DNA from: Aphidius gifuensis
Lineage: Eukaryota; Arthropoda; Insecta; Hymenoptera; Braconidae
Assembly: GCF_014905175.1 (NCBI RefSeq)
Contig: NC_057789.1
Location: 21,448,555-21,512,554 of the forward strand
DNA length: 64,000 bases
Reading direction: 5' to 3'
Shown here: piece by piece, positions 27,401 to 39,460 of the stretch
Layout: each line of letters opens with the position of its first letter
Numbering within the stretch: the first letter of the stretch is position 1
Notes under the pieces: model-generated
Seen by the model: the letters and a program-made list of their open reading frames with translations, nothing else
Told to the model about the DNA's origin: nothing
The model's database searches: none
Translations under genes and position numbers: made by a program

Positions 27401-27722
27401 GAAATACATGTAATTTATCCTGTTTCAAACGTTTCATTTCTGGATAATTGTAAACAACTCAAAAACTCACAGTATGCCCATCTCTGCTCAAATTAATGAT
27501 ACGTAAATAAATCTGATGAAAATCACTCACTCTGCCATCTACTGAGCTATATCACAAATATGTTAATATTATCACCGTATGACGCGCCACAGTCGGATCG
27601 ACATCGGTTCGACGTCGAAAAACGTCACCTTTCGATGTCGTTTCGAGCTCGAATTTCGACGTTGAATGGACACTGCGTGTCGAAAATCGACACTAAATTC
27701 TACCTGGGCATTTATTTGACAA
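27401..27722 (-). mobile_element. Element X copy 2, terminal part
   Basis: On the minus strand it starts near 27716 with CCCAGGTAGAA. The CpG-rich CGACGTCG block follows (27600-27700), then the ACGTTTGAAACAG / GAGTTGTTTACAATTATCC block (27420-27480), in the same order as copy 1 at 8103-9065 but without its internal MITE. The rest of this copy is the palindromic satellite and the interrupted stretch to 12218. Confidence 0.65.
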
Positions 27723-28203
27723 TTGTGATTTTCTTTATTTCTTGACAAATATTATATTTAAAAAATATGATATCATGTTACAAACAAAAAAAACTTGCGT
27801 TTATAGTTTCATTTGTTACGTGATTTTTTTTTGAAAAGTCTATGCATTAGTTGATCATGTGTAGAAATATTCGAGATTGTTCGAAAGCGACTATTAAAAA
27901 GAGTTTATAAATTGAATAATAGTCGTTTAAAGTATTTTAGATAAAATAGAAAATTAAATTGTTAGTCACATGTTATTAGAACTTAAATGATCTCACGAGT
28001 CTAATGTTTAAAACAAATTCACACGAGACCTGAAACTCCACCAACAGAGATATCTGTGTACGGTCATGCTCCAGGTAGCTGTTGAGTGTCCATGAGATGA
28101 ATCACGCTATCTTGCGCTGCTTAAACGAATATATAATATTTTTTTTACTCTTCTTTATTTATTGTCCTGCTTAAACGAATATATAATATTTTTTTTACTC
28201 TTC
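27723..28203. repeat. AT-rich spacer with a 48-bp tandem duplication
   Basis: At 28118-28212, TGCTTAAACGAATATATAAT followed by TTTTTTTTACTCTTCTTTATT is present twice in tandem, almost identical. The remainder has no supported feature. Confidence 0.6.
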
Positions 28204-28367
28204 TTTATTGTTAATCACTATAATCTATAACTTGACGACTCGGATCTATTTTAATAATATTATTATATTCAGCATAAACTTGGCAATTGACTCGTGCCAA
28301 AGCTTTACTGAAGAACACTACAATACAAAGGCTACCACTTTTAATTAAGTTGAAATGACCAGCACTA

Positions 28368-29293
28368 CCGAGGTAGGATCCCACAAGGGTGAACGGCCGT
28401 GCCAGGCTTGTTACAAGCTCGTGTTTCCTAGCCTTGGTGGACTAGAATGTGCCTAGCTTGGCACAGAGAATTGTTCCAGTCATTGCACAAGACTTGTTAA
28501 TCTAGGGTTGTACCAAGCCTGTGTCAATCGTTAATTCCAAGTCTCACACAAGATTAAAAATTTCAAGGTTGTGTCAAGCCTGTTTTTACAGTCACTAGAC
28601 AAGCCTCGTTAATCCAGGCTCGACACAAGACTGTCCCCTTGATTTTTCCCGCCCTCACACGAGCCTCGTAACACAGCCTTGTGTCAAGCTGGTGCCCATT
28701 GTTTCACCAAGCCCGACACGAGACTTGACTTATGCATATATTTAACTCAAAAAAAGAAAAATTATAGTAATTAGATATATAAATTTTATATCAATTTCAA
28801 ATAAAAATTATCAGGCTTTGACTATTGTGTGAGGCATTTGCAAGGACTGTGTGTTCAGTCTCAATAGAATTTATTTATATAAAAAATTTTGACGACCACT
28901 TTCATCAATACCCCGATGGTCGACATGATAGTGCATTGGACTTCCACGTGAGAGGCCCCGGATCGATCCCGCGTCGCGTCCCTAGTTTTTCGTTTAATTA
29001 TTATCGTTTAATAGAATTGTCTGAATTGAAAAATAACAATGTTGGAATTAATAAATTAACAATAATAATAGATTAACCATAATAATTTATTTATATTTTT
29101 TGAAATACGAGTCTCGACACGAGGCTGGGACACGAGCCTTGGCACAAGGCTTGTCATCAAGCTTGTAACATAGGCACATTTCCAATCACTTAACAACCTT
29201 GGCACAAGCTTGTAGCACAAGCTAGACACAAGCATGTGAGTCTTGTGCACAAGCTTGTGCCAGGCCTGACACAATCGTTTACTCCTACCTGGG
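28368..29293. mobile_element. TA-flanked MITE with tRNA-like core (926 bp)
   Basis: The ends CCGAGGTAGGATCC (28368) and the inverse TTACTCCTACCTGGG (29293) are flanked by TA on both sides (28366-28367, 29294-29295). The interior is a degenerate array of CAAGCTTGTGTCAAGC-like words. A tRNA-like segment lies in the middle. Same family as 48155-49213. Confidence 0.75.
28905..28985 (+). other. tRNA-like sequence inside the MITE
   Basis: CCCCGATGGTCGACATGATA...TTCCACGTGAGAGG...GGATCGATCCC reads like a tRNA with A-box and B-box (GGATCGATCCC) positions, but the stems are poor. The counterpart at 48510-48585 is better preserved. Probably a pol III promoter relic, not a working tRNA. Confidence 0.45.
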
Positions 29294-29689
29294 TAGGTGC
29301 CGAAAGATCTGGTGTTGAGTCAAAAGCAAATAGCGTATAACCTTTTCTATAGCTATCTCTATTTACTTGTATGCCGTGATCCCAAAAATGGATACCAGTA
29401 CTTAAAAAGAGTGTGTGATATGCCTCAGCATCAAATATATTATCGGAAAATGTATTAAATTAACCGGACCTACTGCATTAGTTGCCGGTGTGACTGTTCC
29501 ACTTTATCCACAATTTTATCACGAATTTTTAAAATTGTATGTAGTAAGTCTATGTCTTTCTCACTTGTTCCTGGTACATGAAATTTGTGAATCATCACTC
29601 ATTGTACTAACAGGATTGTAGTAAGCCTATGTAGAATCTTCAATTGTTGTTTGCGTTGGGGGTATTGTAAATAAATCAAGCTCAAACTT

Positions 29690-30215
29690 TGTACACTCAC
29701 ACGAATTATTATGTAAAAAAAATGGTTATTTTGAAAAAAAAATATCGTACACGTTACGTTAATTTTTTTTCTTTATCGGTCTTCTTCTTTTATCATTTTT
29801 CTATATATTTTTTTTCTTCTTTTTACCATCACCTTTCTTGACTCTAGAACGAGATTTTTGCTTCATGAATCGTGGAGGACCACTACCTTTCTGGTTACAT
29901 TTTTTCTTCATCACACTCTTTTGTTTATTAATGCCAGATCTTTTTTGAATATTTTTTCGCCGTCACTTTTCCTTATGGTTGTTGCTACCACCTTCACGGT
30001 TATTCCACAATGTTTCTAAATCTACAGCTTTACGTTTGAGGCAATGACCAGATCTGTTAACCATGTTTCTAATGATTTTTTTTGAATAATTTTTGGGTCA
30101 GTACATCATTCAATACACTAACTCTAGCCTGCCACAGCTCTTCACCAATAGGTCTAGCTACTCTTTGTAATAAAGAATGTCTTGTAAGTCGCGCATGGTA
30201 GGTAGACTACGAGAT
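29690..30215 (-). pseudogene. Lys/Arg-rich protein remnant upstream of the Polinton capsid
   Basis: On the minus strand a frame near 30205-30080 reads HARLTRHSLLQRVARPIGEE and onward. After a frame change, 30070-29815 reads RSGHCLKRKAVDLETLWNNREGG, then a basic tail (SGPPRFMKQKSRSRVKK, GKKKKK). One in-frame TGA lies near 29965. Position directly 5' of a Polinton capsid gene and strong basicity suggest a small core/minor virion protein, but I cannot name the family. Confidence 0.4.
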
Positions 30216-31025
30216 TGTACATAAAATTTCAAATGGTAAATGTTTTTCAATTTTCAGTCTACGACGCATTGTGCCTGAGTTATTAACGTTTTAAGTCGAC
30301 CAATCAGAATCGAGCGTCAAGAATTATTATCATTATGGCGTCTGAATCCACGTTTGTGTTCACCTGCCATGGATTGAATTGTTTTTGTTTTTTTAATTAA
30401 TTCAAAATTCGAACGCAAGATATAGCTGCGTCATAAACGCGCTGAATGAATGCGCAGCTACAAACTCCCACACAGCACTCACACTAATCATGACAAACTA
30501 ATCATTTTCAATTTGAATTCAAATTTATATTTTTGATCACATTATGTGATTTATTTATTGATTACATTTCAATTCAAAGCACATTTTATTTTTTTTTTTG
30601 ATCACATTATGTGATTTATTTATTGATCACATTTCAATTCAAAGCACATTTTATTTTTTTTTTTGATCACATTATGTGATTTAGCTATGGATGTGATCAA
30701 TAAATTGGCATGGTATATAATAGCGATGGAATTAATTGTTGGTATCCATTGTCAATTTCTAATGATTTTTTGTGCTACTATTTCTGCGAATTAATTTGAC
30801 CCTTCTGATCACCGCAGGGGGTCCTTGAATTAACTAAGTCAAATATTATTTTTTATAAGACGTCATAATGTTTTTTTTTTTTTGAATTATTGTTATTTTT
30901 CAGATGAAGCCATCTTGAATTTTTTTCAATTTTTGGATTTCTTTGAAATTTTTGGGTTCCCGCGGAATATATCGGTAAAATAGTCGTAGTTCTTACTTTC
31001 TCTGCAAAAGGGCGCTGCAGTCTGG
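30216..31025. repeat. Non-coding spacer with three ~66-bp tandem repeats
   Basis: At 30530-30700, TTTTGATCACATTATGTGAT followed by TTATTTATTGATCACATTTC and CAAAGCACATTTTATT is repeated three times (starts about 30532, 30598, 30663). The stretch 30296-30345 (GACCAATCAGAATC...TTATTATCATTATGGCG) resembles 39376-39427. Nothing else recognised. Confidence 0.6.
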
Positions 31026-31031
31026 TTCCGT

Positions 31032-31176
31032 CTAAAGTGGGTATAAGCAGAGTGGTGCCAAAGGAGAAAAGCTGCCAAGAAGTGACGTCACTCTGCCTAT
31101 ACCAACTCCATACAAAAAGCAGAATATAGCGGACCTGAACCCGCTGTTGGCACCACTCTGCTTATACCAACTCTAG
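31032..31176. mobile_element. 145-bp MITE with direct flanking repeat
   Basis: CTAAAGTGGGTATAAGCAGA (31032) and the inverse of CTGCTTATACCAACTCTAG (31176) are terminal inverted repeats continuing through GTGGTGCCAA. TTCCGTCT flanks both sides (31026-31033 and 31177-31184); depending on where the end is set, the target duplication is 6 or 8 bp. Confidence 0.7.
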
Positions 31177-31239
31177 TTCCGTCTTGCAGCGTATTCCATC
31201 TTAAATTTTTTGTTCTATGGCTTGCGTTTCCACGTTTTC

Positions 31240-32030
31240 CTTAAGGTGTTACTCGAGTAAAGGCAAGATAGTTAGAGACTAATATAATTCATGAAAATCG
31301 ATTCTATGCAAAAAAATACATCTATTTATCACTTTTTTTGTCCTGGGTAACTTTGTTTATTTATAATAAATTATTAAAGTTGCTATTTTTTTCGAGGTTA
31401 AACACGGTGGGATAGGGAGATTTTATTTTTTTTTCAGTTCAACTTAAACTTTTATATAAAACTAAAAGTTTGAGAATCCCCAAAAACTATCAGTCTGTAG
31501 AGGAAAAATTTTTTAGTTAATTAATAATTCTTAGACCTAAAATATTTTGTTTATACGATTAAAAAAACAACATGAAAAATGGTTTTTTTGGTCATTTTTA
31601 TAAATTATCTCTGTGACTTGGCAACGTCGATAAAATGGCGGAGGGCACGTAAATTCAAATGCAATATGTTTATGGAGTTCAGTATAAGCAACTATATCTT
31701 CTCACTCTGTTTAACATGCGCTATCTTTGTCACGCATTCAGTATGACAACTTTAAAAACAGGGCGGTGTTGCCACGATTTTCACGAATTTTTAGAATTAT
31801 AAATAACGATAAAAAAAATATTAAAAAAATATTAATGGGTTCTTGAAGCAATTAAAATTAATATAACGTACAAATTTATTTAATAAATCTATATTAATGA
31901 CCGAAAAAATGTGATTGAAAATAAAAAAATTTTTTTTTTCGAATTTGGTATATCTGACTTTCTCAAATGTAAAAAGATAGGGCTTAGATTTTAGGCCACG
32001 CCTCTGAAAAAACACTTGAGTAACACGTTA
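31240..32030. mobile_element. Possible ~790-bp MITE
   Basis: GGTGTTACTCGAGTAAAGG at the left pairs with ACTTGAGTAACACG at the right end. The arms are about 18 bp and imperfect. The interior is AT-rich and non-coding. Confidence 0.4.
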
Positions 32031-32831
32031 AACGATTTTCTTCAAGTTTGAATCTTCGAGTTATGCGGTTGGTTCATAAGAGTTATCAAGAAAAATACAT
32101 AATGAGTTCCAGAGTCAATAGAAGAACGGTGAGTTAATAATTTTTATTTTATCAATCAATTTCTTCTTTATTGTTTATTGTTTTCTGTATTCATTCATTT
32201 ATTTATTGGTGTGGTTTTTATTATCATATTTTTCTTTGGTAAACGTGTGCTTGAGAAATTTGCATCATTCAGTCACGTGTTCTTACCTTTTTTTTTTTTG
32301 TTTCTCTTATCAATTTTAAATTTTTTATTGTATTTTTTTTTAATTTAATTTATTTTATTTTATTTATTCTTTTTATTTAATAAACTAGTGATGTGGTTTT
32401 TTTATAATGAATTTTTTATTCGCTGCACATGTGTGCAATTTTTTACTTACATGTTTTGCAAAGAAAAAAATATAATAGTAAAACCTCTAATTAATTTATT
32501 AAATAAAAAGAATAAATAAAATAGAATAAATCAAAAGAAAATACAATAAAATATAAAATTGTTATGAAAACAAAAAAGATTGGTTAGAACGCATGCATGA
32601 GAAAATTGCATCACTCAATTACCTTTTTTTTTTTCTTTTGGCAGTTTTTTTTTTGCATTATCTTTTTTTTTCTCTTTTTATTTTTTATTGTATTATTTCC
32701 TTAGTATTATTTCTTTTTTTTATTTTCTCTTTTCTGTGTGAGTAGTTTTTTAAATTTTTATTTCCCCTTGTTTTTCGTCAGGATGATGTAATGGATGAGC
32801 CATTCTATTGTAAGTATTTTTTTTTTGCTCA
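32031..32831. repeat. T-rich spacer with a ~40-bp inverted repeat
   Basis: At 32344-32390, TTATTTATTCTTTTTATTTAATAAA is inverted at 32490-32535. The phrase ATGAGAAAATTGCATCACTCAATTACC at 32600 is a diverged direct copy of 32250-32290. No gene. Confidence 0.5.
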
Positions 32832-33260
32832 CAGGCAAATTTCCTCCTATTGCTTACTCACTCTAGTGCACCAAGTAGTCAAACATAAAGTCCATCCGCA
32901 GCCACGCTGATCTTACGCCGGACCACTTTATGCATTTGCTACTCGATTATAGGTTACCCTGACAGTAAGTAACCACGCTGAAGCGAGAGAGCGAGTGATA
33001 TACAATGTCCCACCTATGCAGCGTAGCGACATCGTAAATCACCCCCGAGAGCATGCACCACGCATCGGGAGCTTGGTTGGACTCATTGATGACATCAACT
33101 AGTTCCACCCTAGGACCCAGTCAACGTCATCGTCTAAGTCGGCTGACTCCACCAAGGAGTCATGCCAGCTTCACCAGTGATATCAACTAGCTCCTCCATA
33201 GGAGCATGTCGACATCACGAAGTTACTAGCCAACTCCACCAAGGAGTCAGCTAGCTTCAT
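32832..33260 (+). mobile_element. LTR fragment (family of the 24.2-kb solo LTR)
   Basis: About 430 bp match 24560-24975 closely in the same orientation, including GATTATAGGTTACCCTGACA, CCCGAGAGCATGCACCACGC and CTCCACCAAGGAGTC. A short extra piece (CAAACATAAAG) is present here. Both LTR ends are missing, so it is a truncated copy. Confidence 0.85.
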
Positions 33261-33774
33261 CGAAAGTTTACGGAAGACGTTGCCATGATATTTAATCAAT
33301 ATATCTGTTAAAACAATCCAAAAAGAATTAAAATGACAAACAGTTGTCTCAAAGAGCTAACCATAGTAGCGGTTTCTTGCATGCAATTATTCTTTATTAA
33401 TAAATAAAATTATTACTGGAAGAACGTTTTTATTCACTATATTCATTCCTTAGCTGAACTTACTCATGATAATTTCATTGATTGTGTATAATAATTGGGC
33501 AGTTATAAAATTTAATAATCACTGAAAAGTGAGGTGTATATATTTTTCATAATTAATTAAGTAACCAGCTACTGGCAAATGGTTCTAAGGAAAGGATGTG
33601 GCCAAATGAATCAATTCGCAGTCTAGATTTTTTTCGGAGCATTATTTTCTATTTAAAAAAAAATTATTGTGTCAAATGACTGTAAAAATAATGTAGACTA
33701 CGAATTAATTTATTTGGCCACATCTTTTCTTTATAACCATTTGCCAATAGCTTCTTCATTAATTAATTATGTTA
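33261..33774. mobile_element. Foldback related to the palindromic satellite
   Basis: At 33555-33770 the arm GCTACTGGCAAATGGTTCTA...GGATGTGGCCAAATGAATCAATTCG is inverted as CGAATTAATTTATTTGGCCACATC...AACCATTTGCCAATAGC. Words such as TAAGGAAAGGATGTxGxCAAA link it to the CTAAGGAAAAGATG satellite and to 38640-38700. The first 290 bp hold nothing recognisable. Confidence 0.6.
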
Positions 33775-34285
33775 TATAAAAAACATGTTTACACATTACC
33801 AATGAAATTCCATGGGTTTGAATGGTGACCAAAATGTACTGACATGTGCTTGTTACGACTCTTAGAAAAATTATTGGTTGCATTTGGCTCATTGTGAACA
33901 GACCAAACTTGAGGTGGCCAAGTGCTGTTGTTGATCCAATTTTTTTAAAAATATTTAATATATTTTTGAAATATTTCAGCAACTAGATAATCTACCAATT
34001 GCTCATCGATTACTGGATATACTGGCAAGTAGGGAATAAGCTGGATCAACCGCAGAGTATATTTAATCTGTTTTCTCCTTTTTTTTAGTTTTTTTGTGAG
34101 CTTAATATTTTTTTTTAAATCGATTCATACACCTTTTTTCGGCCTGTCTATTTTGTGCCTGTAGATAAAAAAATTGGGTATTAAATGGATTCAATAAATA
34201 TATATTATTTTATTTTTAAGAATATTCCTTTTTTAACTGACTAATCACTTGTCCTTCATATGTTATTCATTTTAAAAAAATACAG

Positions 34286-35200
34286 GTGTAATGTCCTGCA
34301 GTAAACGCCGGACTTTTTTAATTTTTATCATTAAATTATATATTTAGGGTACATTTTGGTACCCCTAACTCCATCTAACGCACTGAGCGGGTAGCACGTT
34401 GAGGGGAACTAAAGGCTTTGCACCCTCGACAATTTTTACTTGAGCCGACACTAATGTCAGTTGGCAATACTGCCTATTTTAGCAATAATAATTAATAATA
34501 AATTAGTGTAATCAGTGATATTGATAGAATCCTAAAATTACAAGGATTCTGTCGATACCACTCATATAATAATTGAATAAGTAGAAATATTTATAAATAA
34601 TAAATGAAAGTCGGACCTTTTAAGCCGGCCAATAAGGTGTAAGCGACATTAGGAAAACGGAAAATAAACCGAAGGAAAACCGAACATCCCCGAAGAATCC
34701 CGTCTTACCCTAAAGGAATTTTTCATCAAGCTGGATCCTGGATGTTCGATGATCCTACTCGGTTGCGAGTAGTCAGCTAGTACGCCGCTCTTCCAGCTCT
34801 AAAAGCTTTTAATGAAAACTTAGAATAATTTTGATATTCACCTGCCGACAACTGTAAGTTATTTTAATTAATATTTTATTGATTTCATTGCTATAATATT
34901 ATTAAATAATTATATAGCATTTTTCCATATAATTTGTTTATCTGAATTTGTTATAAATTCATAAATATCACTTGACTATATTTTCAGACCGCATGGTCAA
35001 TAATTTTAATAACTTCTATCCAGACTCAATAAAGTATCTGAGTATTGTAAATCAAAAAAATAAAATATTATCTGAAATAAAATATAGTTTGGCTTATTTT
35101 AACCACGTTATTGGTTGAAATTTATTAATTCTATAAAGAGTTAAATAACGACCACATGGTCCAAAGTTGGTCCAATTCAGTGTTATAACAAGAGTTAACT
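34286..35200. mobile_element. LTR-like insertion in the MULE pseudogene
   Basis: It starts TGTAATGTCCTGCAG and has a GC-richer first half (34360-34450, 34610-34800) with CCGGCC, GCCGAC and CTGGATCC. An AATAAA lies at about 35029, as in an LTR polyadenylation region. The sequence GTAAGT at 34855 to TTTTCAG at 34986 resembles an intron. It ends near GTTATAACA. No target duplication was found, so boundaries and identity are tentative. Confidence 0.4.
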
Positions 35201-37178
35201 TGATATATGTATTTGGTGTAAATTACATATATTTCACATATGTACAAGATTCTTCAGTCATTTCTATATAAATATAAATGTAAATCAAGATAATTATTTT
35301 ATTTGTAATAAAATAATTATTGTAACCTGTCACACAAAAGTCAAGGTCAAGGTACACGATCAAGGTCCACGTCAGGCCCAATATCAACTAGCCTTTACTC
35401 AGCATACATATTATTGGTAAAGTTGGTGGTAATTGATTAATAAATCAATCATTTTGTTTAACATTATAGTATTTGTGTCAGAGTCAAGTTTTTATGAATT
35501 ATATGTATTTAATTTTCAGCGGCTGATTACCTTCCTAAATCATGTTCCTTTCCCCTACCTTTCTAATGTATTTTAAGTGAGCAGATAAACAGGGTTGAAT
35601 TATTATATATCAGGCAGGGTTATTTTATTGAATAATTATTGATGATTCGATATTTAATCCGGCTACGATATTTCACAGGCAAGTCTATAGTTATTTTTTT
35701 AATAAATAAAATGATTTGTTTGTAGTTTTTTCAATTTAGTAAAATACCAAGAACAATCAGTAGCTAAGAAAATAATGTAAGTTACGGAATAATTGCTGTG
35801 TCTTCATTAATTTTTTAGCAATATCTTTTCCTCAGTATTTTGATTGATTAAAAAAATTATTGGCAAATCTGCAATTAATTTTCAAATAAATTTACCTGCA
35901 TAATTTGAATTGTACAGCCAACAATATCAATTTCAGGTACAGCTGTGCGAAGAGCATTATGCACAGCTATTTTAAAATCCATGTGGGCTTTAATTGATAA
36001 ATTTTTTAAACCTGGGGCTAATTCATTAAAAACATATAAAAAAAGTTTTGTGTTTTTCTTTCCATGAGGGCAATAGCAAAAGGAAATGCCTGCAAAAAAT
36101 TACTAAATTAAATTTACGTATTATAACTTTTCAAAATAAATAAGTTTTATGTATTGAAAACGCAAGTAGTTGCTTTCACTTATAAAAATAAGAAAATATA
36201 TATAAGATAATTAAAAAAAGATAATAAGATTCAATAATCCAATAATTTAATTTTTTGATTTTTGTATAATTGTCTTTCAAGCATCAGCTCAATACGTACT
36301 CAATTACTTTTGATTAATATATGAATATTTAAAAATCTATAAAATAATTTATTAATCAAAAGTACTTAAGTAGCTAAAGTTTAAAAAACCATTGTATAAA
36401 GAAATAAAAACTTTAAATTATATTATTTTATTATTTCACTTGACTCACAATGTGATGCTCCATGTATCACATATGTTTGACAAATATCAAGTCCAGCAGG
36501 CTGCTAAACGTCCCATCTAAATATAAATCAATTTTTTTGTCTTTTCTTTGTATGATTTTTTTAGCCAATTCTGAATCTCCAATAACCACAATTGTACTTG
36601 TTGGTGTAGCAATTCGTTTGACTGAAGGTCAATATTTTTTTTTTTATTCTTCTCCTGTCTTTTTTTTTTCATGGGGCCATCCTTTTTCAACAACAGTCAA
36701 AACTTTTGTTGTCATATGTAAATCATTCTCTTCACCACCATCAAATTTTAACATATTTTTATAGTCACCTTCCAAATATTCACCAAATTCTTTTAAGTTT
36801 TGTACTGGCGGAGGATGACGAAGAGCTTTTATTCTACGACGCTTTTTTTTTACATCTGCATAGCCCATTCCACTTACTTCATTCATTCTGCAAAATTAAT
36901 ATTGATATATTTAAAAAAACATACAATGTATAATGTCAAAGTATCTCATTGTTTTGTTTAAAATTATCTCTAAACTATTTTTAATAAACAGGAATTGATT
37001 TTTTTTTAAATTAAGAATACTATAAACAATTAATTTAAGATATTTTCTAAATTAAATTATCAAATTAATATAATTTAAATCATCTTTACAACATTTATCA
37101 TTAACAAGGATCTGATATTTTTAATATAATAATTAATAAATAAATGAAAATATATGCATGAAATATTACAATATATAA

Positions 37179-38161
37179 TGTGACGAGTTGCACTCGCCCA
37201 CCTTAAAATTATACTTTATTATTATTTTACGTTATCATTATTATTATATTAACGGGTAAGGCTGGCTAAACAAGAAGGGGAATATTGCTAGGGAAAGGGA
37301 AAACCTCCCAAGCTATTTAAGCTGGCGATCCAGCTGGATATGACACTTCGGTTTCTGCTTTCCGACTAGTAAGTTCGAGGTTCTTGAGGAGCCATCCCAG
37401 AATCTCGAATAGTCTTCTCCCCACCCCGGTATTGGAGTCATCCATACCTAAACGCAAGGAGCAGGAGTCATCCTCTCCTGAAAATCCCCCTCATTTTCAT
37501 GTACAGTTTGTTGGTCAGCCTTGCCTAATTTTTGCTTTAATTATTGCCATATTTAGTTAATTAATTATCAATTTTGTAGTACATTTTTCTTGTTAAGACC
37601 ATGACTTAATGTCAGGCTTCATAACGTTTACATTCGTGTTCATTTAAATAATATTTAATAATTTTTGATAAAACTTAACTTTGTAACTAGTAATAATTTT
37701 GATACTTTAATTGTTTATTTGATAAATAATCTTGTTATTTGTGTGCCATAATTATTGTCTTGTTGAGTAATTTATTGTGCTACCCTTGATTTTACCTTTT
37801 CAGTGACTTAATTTTAACATTTTTTACTCGGCCCCCTCTTCACGAACCAGCATACTGAACGACCCAGGCAAACCCCTCAACTTAGTTTTAGAATTATATT
37901 TTCAGGAACGGATCAACATCAACGGATATCGTTGGATTAATTGGATTATTCGGATTTTCGTGACTATCGTGATTATTGTGGTTATTTGGCTATTTGGTAT
38001 TTGGTATTTGGTTATTTGGCTATTTGGCTATTTGGTTATTTGGTTAGTTTTTCGCGTCGTAGAATAAAATTTACCGTCCCTCTTTTGTCTAAAATAACTC
38101 GTTGATCCGCGACCCGAACTAAATTCTAGAATTGAGTGAGAAGGTAACATGTCACGTTACA
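37179..38161. mobile_element. Solo LTR, 983 bp, ATAA target duplication
   Basis: TGTGACG at 37179 and CGTTACA at 38161 are terminal inverted repeats. ATAA flanks both sides (37175-37178, 38162-38165). It contains AATAAA at about 38066 and a GATTATT/GGCTATTTGG simple repeat at 37960-38045. It sits inside the first recognisable intron of the MULE gene, so splicing could have tolerated it. Different family from the 24.2-kb LTR. Confidence 0.85.
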
Positions 38162-38516
38162 ATAATAAAAAATATTATACATTATAAAACCAAGATATTT
38201 TGCACTAATTAATCTAGCAAATGGTTTAAATCAAATATATATTATAAATATATAATAAACTTACCTGAATTTTTCAACTGAAGTAGAGAATATTTTTTGA
38301 GAAGAATCCGATGATGCATTAGTGGCCAGTCTGGCATTTCAGGAATTCAGTTTCTAATGTTATTTTATTCTCGAGATTTGGATCAGAAAAACAAACAGTT
38401 GTGTTATGTTGTATTATCGATTTTTTCTTATTTTGATGTAAGTTTTCGAGTTTGTGCTTCCGGATAACTTGATAGTGACTTTGCCTTCACATTTTAAATT
38501 TGAGCATACATAACGA

Positions 38517-39460
38517 CTGTGAAAGAAAAAAGTCAAAGTCAAACTCAAAGTAATTCAGTTTTCTTGGTCTTCAATTGTCCTTTCATTCATTTGACAACAG
38601 CTATTTAATTAATTGATTTATTTATTAATTATATATGGAAAAAAAAGCTAAGGAGAGGACGTTACCAAATAAATTAATTAATAGTCTAGAATTATTCCTC
38701 ATCTATTTGACACGATTATTCTATATAAATTATTCACCAAGTACATCTTAAAAAAAAAGCTAACTACCAAGTATCAATTGAAAAAACGTACTGTTCAAAC
38801 AAGCGTGAAGGATGCATACTTTTTAATAGAATAATAATCAGGAATACCGGTAAGTTTTTTTTATGCTAAAAAACCAAAAATACATATGTTTTTTATAATG
38901 ATATTATTATCATTATTATTATTATTTAATCATTAATATTGGTTATTCCTTGTTCATTGAGTTATTTTTTTTTTTTTAATATAATATTTTATATAATTGA
39001 TGACAATTATTGATATAGTACAATTTTTATTATTTATTGTACTTGTATTTTTTTGTATCAAAAATTTCTTTTTATTGTAATTTTTCTTTTTAATATTAAA
39101 TTACAGAGAATATATGACACATTGTGATGCTCACCACTCTATAATTGCAGATTCTTCTGGTAAATTGTTAAGAGAAGTCAGTTTGGCAACACAATCACAT
39201 TAAAACTTACGAAGAGGCCAGAGCAGCATATAAAGAAAAACAACGTGATGATAAATACAGAGTGTTAGCAAATTCGCCCACGTGAGTTATACAGTGCTAT
39301 TCTACGCAAAATTCTAAGATATACGTTATTTTTATTTTTTTTCTGCGAAGCTTCATTTTCAAGATAATTACGATTGAAGTTGACCAATCAAGAACAGGCC
39401 TCACGAACTATTATCATTATGGCGCCGTGCGTGGTTACGCTCAAAAATTGGATTAAATAG
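38517..39460. other. AT-rich DNA with a possible coding scrap
   Basis: At 38640-38710 a piece GCTAAGGAGAGGACGTTACC...AATAGTCTAGA is related to the foldback at 33555. Around 39100-39290 one frame reads IKTYEEARAAYKEKQRDDKYRV, which looks protein-like but is too short to identify. The rest is empty. Confidence 0.3.

Larger units (their letters stand above)
28204..29440 (-). pseudogene. Polinton major capsid protein (F54H12.2-like) C-terminus, split by a MITE
   Basis: On the minus strand, 29440 to 29294 encodes a run with TLFLSTGIHFWDHGI and GYTLFAFDSTPDLS, a signature I know from the C-terminal region of the double-jelly-roll capsid protein of Polintons (often annotated 'F54H12.2-like'). The reading frame is then interrupted by a TA-flanked MITE (28368-29293). 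It resumes in phase at 28367 with GHFNLIKSG and CQVYAEYNN, the expected next segment, and ends at TAA near 28204. One TA copy aside, excision would restore the frame. Upstream of 29440 the frame is lost, so most of the capsid is missing. It belongs to a lineage different from the capsid gene at 45.1 kb. Confidence 0.72.
33775..38516 (-). pseudogene. MULE-type transposase gene with FLYWCH-like zinc finger, multi-exon and decayed
   Basis: Minus-strand exons in order: 38516-38265 (after CACAG) starts RYVCSNLKCEGKV, a WxC...C type FLYWCH/FAR1 half-finger, and ends at a GTAAGT donor. 36897-36450 (after TTGCAG, phase kept) contains the region before the catalytic core, then after a frame change LDGTF, the first acidic motif of MULE DDE transposases (Asp codon 36515-36517). 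About 36095-35925 has FPFAIALMERKT and, shifted, HMDFKIAVHNAL...EIDIVGC, matching the second-Asp region. About 34075-33775 has KNWINNSTWPPQVW...NATNN, the C-terminal 'RTNN' region. Several frameshifts and stops. A solo LTR sits in the first intron and another LTR-like segment between the last exons. Family call from motif order. Confidence 0.6.

Noticed and set aside
36462..36933. Plus-strand ORFs of 75-100 codons
   Set aside because: They are antisense to the MULE exon with its DGTF motif on the minus strand.
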